From: Cudoniella acicularis
Taxonomy: Eukaryota; Ascomycota; Leotiomycetes; Helotiales; Helotiaceae
Length of the DNA: 37,288 nucleotides
Direction: 5' to 3'
NCBI GenBank assembly: GCA_013054445.1
Contig: JAAMPI010000455.1
Location: 1 to 37,288, forward strand
A model generated the notes under the pieces. The model had not been told where the DNA came from. It ran no database searches and was given only the letters and a program-made list of their open reading frames with translations. The translations under genes were made by a program, and so were the position numbers. Positions 1 to 9,212 of the stretch are shown here, piece after piece (position 1 is the first letter of the stretch; each line of letters starts with the position of its first letter).

Positions 1-173
1 AATTAAAAGATTAAATAAAAGTATATCTTTATTTTTATATAGGTTCTTAATAACCTACGAGTATACCTACCTACCGCGGGTCTATCTGTAGATAGGTACC
101 TGTACATGAGTATACCCGCGGGTAGGAGTAACTCTCCTTACTCCTACCCACGGGTACCCATCGAGCAGCCTAG
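1..173 (+). repeat. Left terminal inverted repeat arm
   Basis: This arm pairs with 485-657. It includes an internal hairpin around 112-157 in which two copies of the 18-bp motif around taggagtaa face each other across a short ctctcc loop. Confidence 0.88.
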
Positions 174-484
174 CCATCACTGAGTGTCTATCCATCGTGA
201 CAGGAGCAGCGGTAGATGAGTTGATGTTGCTATCCATATTTGTCTGATGGATGCGTTGTGGTGACTAGAATTAGCGCGTCATAGGGGAGGGTCTCGGATG
301 TGAAGGAGTTGAAAATTGCCACGAGGCTAGCCTTACAAACAAACAAGCGAAGTTAGAGCAACGCCCACTGTTTACATGAATGTGAAACTGAAAGCTACCT
401 TAATGTGCATGTTTGCCTTTCATACCTACATTTAACCTTCCCTTAGAGCCTGGGAACTGGTTTTAAGGTACTTCAAAGCATGCT

Positions 485-657
485 TAGGCTGCTCGATGGG
501 TACCCGTGGGTAGGAGTAAGGAGAGTTACTCCTACCCGCGGGTATACCTATATGTGGGTACCTATCTACAGATAGACCCACGGGTAGGTGGGTATACCTA
601 TAGGTTACTAAGAACCTATATAAAAATAAAGATATACTTTTATTTAATCTTTTAATT
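485..657 (-). repeat. Right terminal inverted repeat arm
   Basis: Reverse complement of 1-173 with scattered substitutions. It carries the same internal hairpin around 502-545. Confidence 0.88.
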
Positions 658-707
658 ATTCTCCTAATTATTTCTCCTAATTACCTTTCTTATACTATAC
701 TAGTATA

Positions 708-850
708 TCTTCCTAGCGCGAACCTCCCTGGCGTGTACCTTCCTGGCGCGTACCTTCTTAGCGCGTACCTTCCTGGCGCGTACCCTCCTGGCGCGTACCC
801 TCCTAGCGCGTACCCTCCTGGCGCGCACCCTCCTCGTGTGCGCCCTCCTC
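708..850. repeat. GC-rich 15-bp minisatellite
   Basis: About nine imperfect copies of a 15-bp unit close to cctggcgcgtacctt lie in tandem. Because 15 is a multiple of three, every frame reads as a monotonous five-residue repeat (VRARK-like or GGYAP-like), so the apparent small proteins here are artefacts of the repeat. It lies between the inverted-repeat element and the point where the epoxide hydrolase remnant loses similarity. Confidence 0.85.
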
Positions 851-939
851 CTTCGCACTTCGCACGCACTTTTCCCTTCAAGTCCTCTTTTCGCTCGTAC
901 TGAGTGAGTCATTAATTTTAAAAAGCCAGCCTCCTAAGC

Positions 940-1939
940 CCCCCTCACCATCTCATAATACAGCCTCAAGCCCGCCGCTGGTCCTGTCCTACTAAGCCAA
1001 CACAACGAAACCTACTCGCGAACCTCCTCATCACTCCAAGTATACCCATCCTTCTAATCGTCGTGTTTCTCTCACATCAAAGCTAGCAGACCTACTAGAC
1101 TATCCGCCAATGCATAACTGAGAGTTTGCGGTTTAGTGGTTTGGAGAGCATAGTAGCCCGTTCCTGTTTTCTGGAAGGCTTGTGTGTGCTCTAGACAGGC
1201 TTTCTCGGCTGGGATGTATAGGTTTAGTAGGTGCCGGATTAGGAAGGGGATATACTTGAATAGGTTAAGAGTAGAGGGAGGGGACGAGGTTAATATACAT
1301 TGCTTTAACGGAGTAGGGGTAGAAGAGAGCTATTTATTTGGTGATAGGGGAGCCCTTTTATAACATTAACTCTTCAGTTACTCTAGGAAAAGGGTTGCAG
1401 GGATAGTATATACTATATCAGTGCCTACAGTGACATACTACTTATACCCTAAGGCAAGTATAAGCTTATAGTAAGTTTCCGCGTACTGCTTTAACCCAAA
1501 CCGTCTGTCCTTTATAGTAGTAGAGAACCCAAAGTTCAGAAGAGAGAGAGCTATAACGTTGAACGCTAGTACTCCCTTTTCTTTAGCCACTTTTAGTAAA
1601 GGTAATAGTCTCGTTACTCCTATAAAACTCCTCGGCCTTACCAAAACCCCTCTCCTATCTTACTTACTATATATAAAGATATACTCTTACCTCCCTAAAC
1701 CCCTTGACCTTAAACCCTGTCTTAAAGTTAGGCAAAGCATTAATTTCCCCCTCTATTTTCCTCTAATCAAACTCATCCTTCCAATAAGTAACTAGATGCT
1801 TAATATCCCCCAACGGAGCACCATAATCTCAGCCCGCTTCATCGAGTTCATCAGGAAAAGTGGCTAGGGAGATTTTCTGACGGAGACTTTCGATTGTAGA
1901 GTCTAGGATGTTCACTGTGAAGGGGGTTATGGATGGCAT
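940..1939 (-). pseudogene. Decayed epoxide hydrolase (alpha/beta hydrolase, EHN type)
   Basis: Reading the minus strand from an ATG at 1937-1939 gives an epoxide-hydrolase-like N-terminus with FPDELDEAG and DYGAPLGDIKHLV at about residues 28-50, then INALPNFKT. Around 1440-1640 comes FIGVTRLLPLL followed by LLNFGFSTTIKDRRFGLKQY. Around 1075-1300 come FKYIPFLIRHLLNLYIPAEK, then TGTGYYALQTTKPQTLSYAL and ADSLVGLLAL. After that TWSDEEV and LSRTGPAA run down to about 940. Members of this family open epoxides with an Asp nucleophile after an HGWPG oxyanion-loop segment. Here HGWPG is deleted and the usual GGDWG nucleophile elbow is altered. Several expected Trp codons are TAG or TGA and there are frameshifts, so the gene is dead. 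The last ~60 residues are lost next to the minisatellite. Confidence 0.88.
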
Positions 1940-2563
1940 CTAGGAGGTATCGGGGATTCTAGGGAAGTTTGACTGTTTGACTAGTTGCTTAACGTGTAGG
2001 GAGAGGCGACAGGGAGGAGATGGCGGTATTTAAGCGGGGTTCGGAGGGAGGCCGGGCTGACATAGGGTGATTAGGTTTTACCTGCCGGATAAATTAAAAT
2101 GTAATCACCAACTAACAATGTCTTGTCACGGCGTTGGTTCACGTGACCTGTTCTACACGTGACGGCGCTAGGCCTAGCGAGGTTTCGGGCAGAGGTTAAA
2201 TACGTGGCTGCTTCGCCCTTCCCCTTCTTCCCTTCTTCGTTGATTATTCTAAGTAATAGAGCACTATTTACTTTAAGTCTGCTGAGCGCTCTGTGACATG
2301 TCTGTTGGTTTCCTAATCGGGATCCAACCAACTCAGCTTTTATCATTTAAGAACTCCCACGGGTTGGAACCTAAATAATTTCGATCTCATTCGTTTTCAA
2401 ACACAATAACAAGCTTGTAGCCTTTCGGGATCAATTCGAAGGGCGGGAGAAACGCCAGGGATTCTACTTCCTACTACTTAGAAATATTCAGAAAGGTCAG
2501 CGCGATGCAATGATGTATTCGAACGTAAACTTTCACAACGGATGGAATCATAGGCTAAGATAA
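1940..2563. other. Intergenic, no supported gene
   Basis: Lies between the epoxide hydrolase remnant and the first 2EXR gene. Open frames of up to 91 codons exist (for example 2071-2346 minus) but lack recognisable motifs and fungal codon character. It probably contains the promoter of the epoxide hydrolase remnant and the 3' UTR of 2EXR copy 1. Confidence 0.6.
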
Positions 2564-3366
2564 TTAGCTTTGAGATTTTACCTGGATTCGGATTTTGATA
2601 TTTTGCCGAAAATCGTCAGCGGAGAATGCAAGAACTGCTGGAACATTGTATGCTGGATCCTTCAAACCCATTCTCTCGAACAGTGCTTGCACCACCCTTT
2701 CGCAATCTTCAGCCCCATCAAGATGTTCGAATACTGGTATTATAGTCTGATCGCCTTGGAAAATCCAGAACTTTTCTCCGATAAACGTTAAGAGTTTGAG
2801 ATTTGTAAATTGCCTCCACACAACAGCAGTTTCGTATGTGAAGTCGCTTTGAAATTCGGATTCGCTTTCCAAGCATTCGATATAGTCACCATAAAGATCT
2901 GACCATCCCATTTGATGGATTTCGAGATACCACAGCTTTTGAAGCACATCTTTTCCCAGCTCGTGGAACAGCGAGTCTCCGTAGTTGAATGGGACAAACC
3001 ATAAAGCCATTGTATCGACGTCGGGGTTGTAATAAACTGTCTTGTCTCCAGCTATTGTGCCCTCGAGTAAAACTTGACAATACTTTAATGTCTCTCTTCT
3101 ACTTTCTTGATTGGCAGGAAGTACGCTAGGGTTTGTACGTCGATGAGTTGTGAATCGCCGAGAGCCAAGAGATTTAGTACGGCGATAGTACAGATCAATA
3201 CGGCTTGGTCGAAAGCATGCCAGGGACCATACCTCCAGTCGAATTTCCAAGGCAAGTTTGCCGAAAGACGGAAGCTCAAATGGAGTCTCATCGCGAACCC
3301 ATTTTATATATAACTCTATTCCTGGATCGGGAACTTGATTGCGGAAATTCGAGAGTGCATGGTAGT
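2564..3366 (-). CDS. 2EXR-domain protein, copy 1 (5' end unresolved)
   Basis: The frame is open from a probable 3' splice site (cttgtag at 3367-3373) down to the stop at 2564. It contains, in order, VPDPGIELYIKW, the first motif FGKLALEIRLEVW, then NQESRRETLKYCQVLL, VYYNPDVDTMALW, and a C-terminal VPAVLAF. These match the 2EXR family, a fungal family named for two conserved ExR motifs; its biochemical role is unknown. An open stretch starting near 3250 has only a TTG at its 5' end, and similarity continues upstream of it, so the true start lies in an upstream exon that I could not place. There are no internal stops. Neighbouring copies 2-4 are on the same strand at ~2-kb spacing. Confidence 0.8.
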
Positions 3367-4588
3367 CTACAAGTGTTTAGGAGGACAAATGCGTTGTTTG
3401 CAGCTGGAGATACCGAGTATTCGAACTTTTAGAAGCGTGAAAAAAACCTGCAAGGTATTGTATTGTTGCCACACTTTGAAAGGGGGGATATTGGGGCTCA
3501 AAATCTGCGGCAGGCATCAGCTCAGCGCGAAGTGGCTTTTGGAATCAAGAACAAAACAGGACTCTGCAGGACTCGGTTCCGGCAGATATCACTTTCACTG
3601 GCACATTGACACCACCTTTCTTCCAATTGTTGCACTGCAGACTTGAGCGCGAAGCAGGTCTCTGGTGTCGCGTCTCCAATGTTTCGTGTACAAAGTATCA
3701 GCAACGTGCTTCTGCAGACGGCAAGGCGGGTTCAACTTACGCGTAACAAGGAGTCCCTTCTTCAGGCAAGATCGCCCAATCCTAGAAGCGGTTATCTTGA
3801 GATGGTCAAGATGCCTGTGATGCGAAAGAGTCGAGATTTTGACGAGGGAAAGAGTTGGTTGTGGTGGAAACGTGTTACTGTGTCGTCCAAGGGAGGTGAA
3901 AAGACCGGGTTTCTCGAAGGATTGCTCGGTCAGCCCTGGAGGAGCCGATGTGTTTCTTCGGCGCAATTTTGAAGATGACGATGCGTGTTTTTGAAGAAGA
4001 GTGTGGCGTTGTACGGTCGAGAAAGGTTGAGGTTTGGGTTACGCGAGGTGGAAAGTACCGGTCTGCTAGAAATGGAAGGAACGAGCTGAGACGTTCCTGC
4101 ATCACTAGTACAACACTGCATTAACATCCAAGGCAGCTCTTTCCCTTTTAGGATATGTTTGATACTAATTTTTCAATTAACATTATGCGAGAAGATTGCA
4201 AGTAAAGAGTATCTCTGTATTCAAAAGGGCCTGGGTATTATAATCTGTAAAATACTCCTTCTGAGTCCTTCATCTAGCGATCAGCACACTTTTTACGCAC
4301 GTAGGGGCTGTGTCCATAGTTCTTACTATCTACTTTTGTTTTTGCTAAAGCCGTTATAAAATATTTTCTAGTTAGAAGGAAATAGAAATCCTTTTCAACT
4401 TGTTGCAAATTTGGAGTGACTGACTTTTAAAAATGGAACCCCACTTACACCCCAGGTATCTAACTTGACCTCCAATCTCCAGATTCTCCTCCCCTGCGAA
4501 CTTTCAAATAAAGCCTTTGCTCCCCGTTTCCTTTTCGGAATACTATTACACCCTGGCTCATGCGTAGGTATTTCATCCTCATTTTTTC
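3367..4588. other. Intergenic / 5' leader region, no supported gene
   Basis: Probably contains the 5' exon or UTR of copy 1 and the 3' UTR of copy 2. Overlapping open frames on both strands (60-123 codons) show no 2EXR motifs and no other recognisable domain, and I do not call any of them. Confidence 0.5.
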
Positions 4589-5509
4589 TTAAATTGCCTT
4601 CAAAGTTCGAACATCCCAATCCTCTGATACAAGACTAATTTTAGGCACTTGAATCGAGGGGACCCTCTTCTGCATTTTAAGAAATAACTTCTCTGCATCC
4701 CTGACAAATTTCCTTCTTTCCCGTTTGCTGTAGCACTGAGTAAGGTAATCTTCATTCGTACTGATGAAATGCAACTCTCGTAGTGCTTTGAAATGCATCC
4801 AGACCCAGCCTCTCCGGTCGGAAGAAGAGCCTTTCTTTATCCTTTCCCTTTTCTTCAAGTTTCGTCGGGCAGTTGTAACGCCTTCAATAATATCGTCGTC
4901 GAATAGATTCACGTAGATGACGAGGACTTCTACATTCTCTAGAAGTTTGCTGCATCGAAGCTGGAAAATGCCACCTTCACGCGATAAAAAGGTCGTATAA
5001 CTGGTGAGAGTGATAATATCAATTTTGGGATTGAACCATAACTTTTCTTTTTGAGGGCCACCTTTCTCAAGGAGTATAGTATAATGCCGAAGTGTTTCAT
5101 CGCGGCTTTCGTGGTTGACCCATAACGTCGCCGGCGGCCCGTAATCAGAATATGCAACAGGGTATCTATGTGCATAATCCGGTTGGAATGGCGCAATGGA
5201 TCCAGTGTCCGAGTTTTGCAACTCATCATAATCGATTTCGGATGGTTCTGTCTCGTTATCATCATCCTGTTCTCCCTGTTCGTCGTGATCGGCCAGGGCC
5301 CACCGAAGCTTCATTTTAATGTCTTGCTCCAACCATGAAAATTGCCAGATCTTGAGTCTCAGTTCCACCGGAAACAGGGCGAAAAGATGGAATGTTTCCA
5401 TTTGAGGACGGAAGTTATCTGCGAGAATGTCTTCTAAAAGGAGGTTCTCCATATCTTCATCCGAACTTTCCTCACTCTGGCTCGGGCTGTATACAATATT
5501 AAGAGGCAT
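4589..5509 (-). CDS. 2EXR-domain protein, copy 2
   Basis: From the ATG at 5507-5509 this encodes about 306 residues without interruption. An acidic N-terminus (SQSEESSDEDMENLL) precedes FHLFALFPVELRLKIWQFSW, the first 2EXR motif, at about residues 40-58. A strongly acidic insert (DEQGEQDDDNETEPSE) follows. Then come LWVNHESRDETLRHY, LWFNPKIDIITL, WVWMHFKALRELHFI and the C-terminal VPKISLV. The frame remains open upstream to about 5840 but contains no ATG, so an upstream exon cannot be excluded; I chose the first ATG. Copies 2 and 3 form a sub-group with a long acidic insert and no LPDP-like motif before the domain. Function unknown. Confidence 0.85.
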   Translation of the reverse strand: MPLNIVYSPSQSEESSDEDMENLLLEDILADNFRPQMETFHLFALFPVELRLKIWQFSWLEQDIKMKLRWALADHDEQGEQDDDNETEPSEIDYDELQNSDTGSIAPFQPDYAHRYPVAYSDYGPPATLWVNHESRDETLRHYTILLEKGGPQKEKLWFNPKIDIITLTSYTTFLSREGGIFQLRCSKLLENVEVLVIYVNLFDDDIIEGVTTARRNLKKRERIKKGSSSDRRGWVWMHFKALRELHFISTNEDYLTQCYSKRERRKFVRDAEKLFLKMQKRVPSIQVPKISLVSEDWDVRTLKAI

Positions 5510-6251
5510 TGTCGTAGGAAACAGACTAGATTGTGTGGCGTTGAGGTTGCCGGAATTATTCGAAGCAGCTGAGCCTGTGCATGGATTAATGCTAATCACT
5601 GACGTGGCAGTATGCCAGGGTAAGTCCAGCCTTGGGGGGAGGTCGTCTGGTATTTTGCGGATAGGTTCTCGAAAGGAAGTAAAGTGGCAGAATGGTAGTA
5701 AATATGAATCAATTCGACTGTTAAAGCTTTCCTGTCCCCAGACTCGGCGGGCTTTGGAGTGGGCAGGTGAAGTGTGAAGAAAAGAAAATGGCTCGGTCGC
5801 AATTTTGAAGGTTGACAGTTCCTTGCTTAAACCTCTCGCTTATAAGCGAATCAAAGGGGAGAACTTCGGGACTTTTAGAGACCGAGTAGCGCACCTCCAA
5901 AGATTGAGTTCAAATATAGTTGTGCAACTTCATTCCTATTCTCTTCTAGCGAAGGACTATTGAGAGATGTGACTGAAAGTCAGTGGCTGGGAAAATTTTC
6001 AACTCTAACAACACAATCTGGATCAAGGATCTCCCTCCACCGCGCTTCTCTACCCAGGTACCTCTGCAAAAGGCACATCTCGACCCCCAATGTACCATTG
6101 TAGTAAGCAAACTTCAGGCCAAATATGGTTTACCACAAGAGTTCAACTCAAGGAACACCTCCGCCTACACTTTCGTACTCTTGTATCTCCATCTAGCATA
6201 AACAGCTAGAAGATATCCGTCCAACACCCAAGATGAAGTGACAATAACCAC
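5510..6251. other. Upstream region of copy 2 and downstream region of copy 3
   Basis: On the minus strand the copy 2 frame stays open to about 5840 with no start codon, most likely by chance in a 5' UTR. I see no other gene-like signal. Confidence 0.5.
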
Positions 6252-7593
6252 CTAATTTTCGTAGAAGAGATCGATTCCCAGATTGCCGAACGCGAGACCA
6301 ACGTCCGGAACTCGGACTTTAATGTTTTCCAGCATCGCGTCTTGAAAGTACTCCTTAATACGACCGGTAAAGCCCTTAACTTCTTTATCAAACTTTTTTT
6401 GCCAATTAGGATCCACGTGCCAATTTTTAGAGCCCAAGAAAGTAAACTGAAGCTTTCTTAGAGCCTTGAAACCAGACCACATCCAGTTTTTTGAGTGGGC
6501 CCATCGCAATTGTTTGTTCATGGTATCATATAGAGTCGGCCTGCGGATTCCCATTCTTCTAGACAGCCTCTCTGCAGTAAGTTTCATCTCTTTAGGCGGT
6601 AGTATATACTCTCCATGCATGACGGCGGCAAGGACTTTATTATCCTCCCGGTAGGGAATCATAAGCAATAGTTACTCGGCATTGTTGAGCAAGTCCGCGC
6701 CGTACAACCGCATAAATTCCCCATCGAAAGCGAGATCTTCAACTCGACCACCCAGCATAACGATATCCTCCTTTGGGTTGAAGTATACTGTTCTTTTCTG
6801 CGGTCCACCTCTTCTTATCAAGATTTTGAAGTGTCTGAGGGTTTCTTCTCGGCTCTCACGGTTGAGAAACAGGGTGACAGGAGAATCGAGCGAGGCCGTT
6901 GGGTATTTTTGATCTCGTACCATACTTGGGTATGGGCATTCCATCCGGATCCTTACCCAGTCTTCATCGTAGCTAACTGACTCATCTTCAGCATCATATC
7001 CCTCCGCATTATTCTCTTCTCGTAACTTTATGCGTCTTGGCTTGGGTTGTTGTCCAGGTGAAAGTGCCTTTTGGGGTTCGTTGAACTTGAGTCTGACATT
7101 GATCATCCGGCCCGAAGGAAATGAAAGGTGCCAGATCTCTTGCCGTATCTCAAATGGCAAGCGGTTTAGCATATCCGGCTCTTGGGCGTTTGCAGTGGTG
7201 GCAATACTATTCTCCTCGTTCGAAATGTGGTCAGGAGGGAGGACAGGCTGATGCTCATTCGTGATCTGAGTAATTGATTTGCTCTTGCTCGACTCTGTAA
7301 TTGGGACCTGGGATTGATCTTCGCGGGCAAAGTGGAGCTCAAGTGCTTTTACGATCAGGGCACCTGGCTCGCTGATGGTCGGCTCTTCTTCAATTACGAT
7401 TTGGGGTTGATCTTCATGCTGCTTCTCCCCGTGTGTGTCATCTCGGAAGGGAGGATTTTCCAGCATGCTATAATTCTCCTCGCAATCTTCTGGATACGGT
7501 CTAGCAAGCATTAGGGATAGCTGTTGAAGGAAATGAAGGGCTTTACCTTGAAGAAGACTTCTCGCCCATGTCCTCAAGCTCGGTGTTCTCCAT
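6252..7593 (-). pseudogene. 2EXR-domain protein, copy 3, with one in-frame stop
   Basis: Exon 1 (7547-7593) starts MENTELEDMGEKSSS. A 46-nt intron (7501-7546, donor GTAAAG, branch CTAAT, acceptor CTAG) joins it in frame to RPYPEDCEENYSMLENPPF. The domain follows: LNRLPFEIRQEIWHLSFPSG, an acidic insert, FLNRESREETLRHFKILI, VYFNPKEDIVML, WMWSGFKALRKLQF and VPDVGLAFGN. The frame is open throughout except for one TAA at 6669-6671, at the point where copy 2 reads NVEVLV and this copy reads NAE-stop-LLL. No intron that keeps the frame can remove it. CAA-to-TAA is a CpA-to-TpA change. The codon after the stop is CTA, a context that favours readthrough in some fungi for TGA, so low-level full-length product is possible but unproven. 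Confidence 0.85.
7501..7546 (-). other. Intron 1 of 2EXR copy 3
   Basis: 46 nt, GTAAAG donor, ccctaatgc branch region, gctag acceptor. Splicing provides an ATG exon for a frame that otherwise starts with GTG. Confidence 0.7.
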
Positions 7594-8369
7594 CTTCGGG
7601 CGCTCCTTATTATTGCAAGATCAAGAGCAAAGCTACGCTCAGTGGATACTTGCACAGAAGATTTTCGTAGCACTGCCGCTGTGGCACTGCCTGTGTGGTG
7701 GAAAGGGTTTGAACAAGGCTCAAACTAGAAGAATGAAACTTGAGCGAGCGATCGTTTGGTTGGAGACAGATCACTTGCGGAATAAAATGCGTACGAGATC
7801 TCGCGAGAAGGGCGAAGGCGAAGGGGTGGAAGAAAAATTTCCGTGCTGCCGCTAAAGTTTCCCCGTTGAGCTGCACCTACGGGATACGAAGTACACGAAT
7901 TCAATACCATTAAGGACTTCAAATTCGAAACTCTTGCATATTCATCAAAGGCTTGTCAAAGAAGGCAAAAATGGACTGGGTAGCTTCTAGTTTGGTTCAT
8001 TAATTCCATAATATTATAGTCTTTGATCGAACTGAAGACCTCAAACCTGCCACTCAAAAGAACGGCATGATGCTTTTTCTGCGAGATTTGGTGACCTATT
8101 GGGCCTCACAATACCAATTATTAGGCCAAGTTTTCTTATTATCACTCGTGATCCAATCAAAATCTTACAGCCCAAGTCAAGATTTATTACTACACTGTTA
8201 AATTCAGCAGCATCAAAGCCGCTGTCACCAGCTTGGGTCCCTGCACTTCGACCTTTGCGTTGCCAATTGTATTTTGAGGACTAGCAGCTTCCCCGCTGTG
8301 ATCACTGATCATTATAAATAACATATTAGTCGTCAGTTATTGCCTTGTAACCAGTTCCATCTCCCATTT
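7594..8369. other. Intergenic, promoter side of copy 3
   Basis: No supported gene. The overlapping open frames on both strands are low in fungal motifs. Likely 5' UTR and promoter of copy 3 plus the 3' UTR of copy 4. Confidence 0.5.
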
Positions 8370-9212
8370 TTATGCCTCCATGTCCTCAGAGGATTTAATC
8401 TTGAAGACCACGTTTGGTACTCTGACGGAGGGATCCTCAACCCGGGCCTTTTCGTAATATCTTCTTATAATATCTGCCATCTCTCGCAGGCGGTACTTTC
8501 CGTAAAGAAAATCAGCGCTGCCGTAGCAATCATTGATGAAGGCAAGTCTTCTTAAACTACGAAAGCCCCACCAAAGTGATTCATCACGTCTTTTCAAGAG
8601 GAAGCTTTCCTCCTCAGAATCCCTTGTAAATATGCATAACGATTCCCCATTCAGCTCATGCAAGTCGTCCTCGCTGATCTCGACCTTGAGCAGCTGGACT
8701 TTGTCCAGGAAGTGATAACCCTCCCTCATTAGGCGTAAGTTTTGGTGCAGAATGAACTGGTTATCGGGGGATCTCAAGAATATGGTGTCGATTTTGGGGT
8801 TGATGTAAACTCTAAAGGGCTGGACTTCATTTGGCTCCGTCAAAATAGTGTAAAACTTCAATGTTTCTGCGCGACTTTCACGATTTACTCCCAGTGTGTT
8901 GATGAAACCTCCGTCGTAAGTACTAATCTCGCAGAATTCTGGTTTGACTTCTCCTGGACCATCCGCGAAGACCACGGTCAAACGTCGTGGGCCTGGGAGC
9001 GCTGCTCTCCAGACCATCAATCGAAGTTCTTCGTACATTTGGCCAAAGCATGTGAATGACTTCTCCTTAGGCACGATTTCTTGCTTCGCGGGTTCGACAG
9101 GAACACTTTGTAAAGTATCAGGGGTCCCGTTGAGCGGCTTGAGCCACTCCAAAGATTTTGCTTCCCTAGTGGCGATTTGGCCATTAGATTTAAAGCTGGT
9201 ATTGCAATTCAT
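8370..9212 (-). CDS. 2EXR-domain protein, copy 4
   Basis: A single uninterrupted exon from ATG (9210-9212) encodes 280 residues. The order is FTCFGQMYEELRLMVWRAAL (about residues 53-72), PGPRRLTVVF, VNRESRAETLKFYTIL, VYINPKIDTIFL, WWGFRSLRRLAFI and a C-terminal VPNVVFKI. The spacing between the two ExR motifs is short, with no acidic insert, and there is no LPDP motif before the domain. This is one of the few copies with an intact frame and an ATG start, so it is a good candidate for a functional member. It has no signal peptide or membrane segment. Function unknown; the first motif loosely resembles an F-box-like helix, but that is only a resemblance. Confidence 0.9.
   Translation of the reverse strand: MNCNTSFKSNGQIATREAKSLEWLKPLNGTPDTLQSVPVEPAKQEIVPKEKSFTCFGQMYEELRLMVWRAALPGPRRLTVVFADGPGEVKPEFCEISTYDGGFINTLGVNRESRAETLKFYTILTEPNEVQPFRVYINPKIDTIFLRSPDNQFILHQNLRLMREGYHFLDKVQLLKVEISEDDLHELNGESLCIFTRDSEEESFLLKRRDESLWWGFRSLRRLAFINDCYGSADFLYGKYRLREMADIIRRYYEKARVEDPSVRVPNVVFKIKSSEDMEA

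Larger units (their letters stand above)
1..657. mobile_element. Fold-back / MITE-like DNA element with long terminal inverted repeats
   Basis: Bases 1-173 and 485-657 are near-perfect reverse complements of each other. The outer ends read aattaaaagattaaataaaa and its complement, and the inner ends meet at agcagccta. The ~310 bp between them has no convincing reading frame, so this is a non-autonomous inverted-repeat element. Each arm contains nested palindromes, such as cccgcgggtaggagtaa facing ttactcctacccacggg, and tatctgtagata. The left end coincides with the window edge, so a target-site duplication cannot be checked and the element could extend further left. The superfamily is not identifiable from this sequence. 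Confidence 0.88.

Noticed and set aside
1..657. Interpretation of the inverted repeat as a telomere-associated or replication-origin structure
   Set aside because: No telomeric TTAGGG repeats nearby; the paired ends and lack of coding content fit a non-autonomous DNA element better.
690..912. Two overlapping small proteins with five-residue repeats (VRARK / GGYAP)
   Set aside because: They are translations of the 15-bp minisatellite; any frame of a 15-bp repeat gives a periodic peptide.
2071..2346. 91-codon frame on the minus strand
   Set aside because: No motif, no ATG context or splice support, and composition unlike the neighbouring genes.
3595..4127. Overlapping minus-strand frames upstream of copy 1 (123 and 65 codons)
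   Set aside because: No similarity to other copies' N-termini; overlapping frames on both strands suggest chance openness in GC-richer DNA.
5427..5777. 116-codon plus-strand frame over the start of copy 2
   Set aside because: It is antisense to the coding frame and its leader; no domain.
6628..6670. A 41-nt GT...AG interval that would splice out the TAA of copy 3
   Set aside because: The resulting frame hits a stop within 15 codons and loses the conserved C-terminal motifs.
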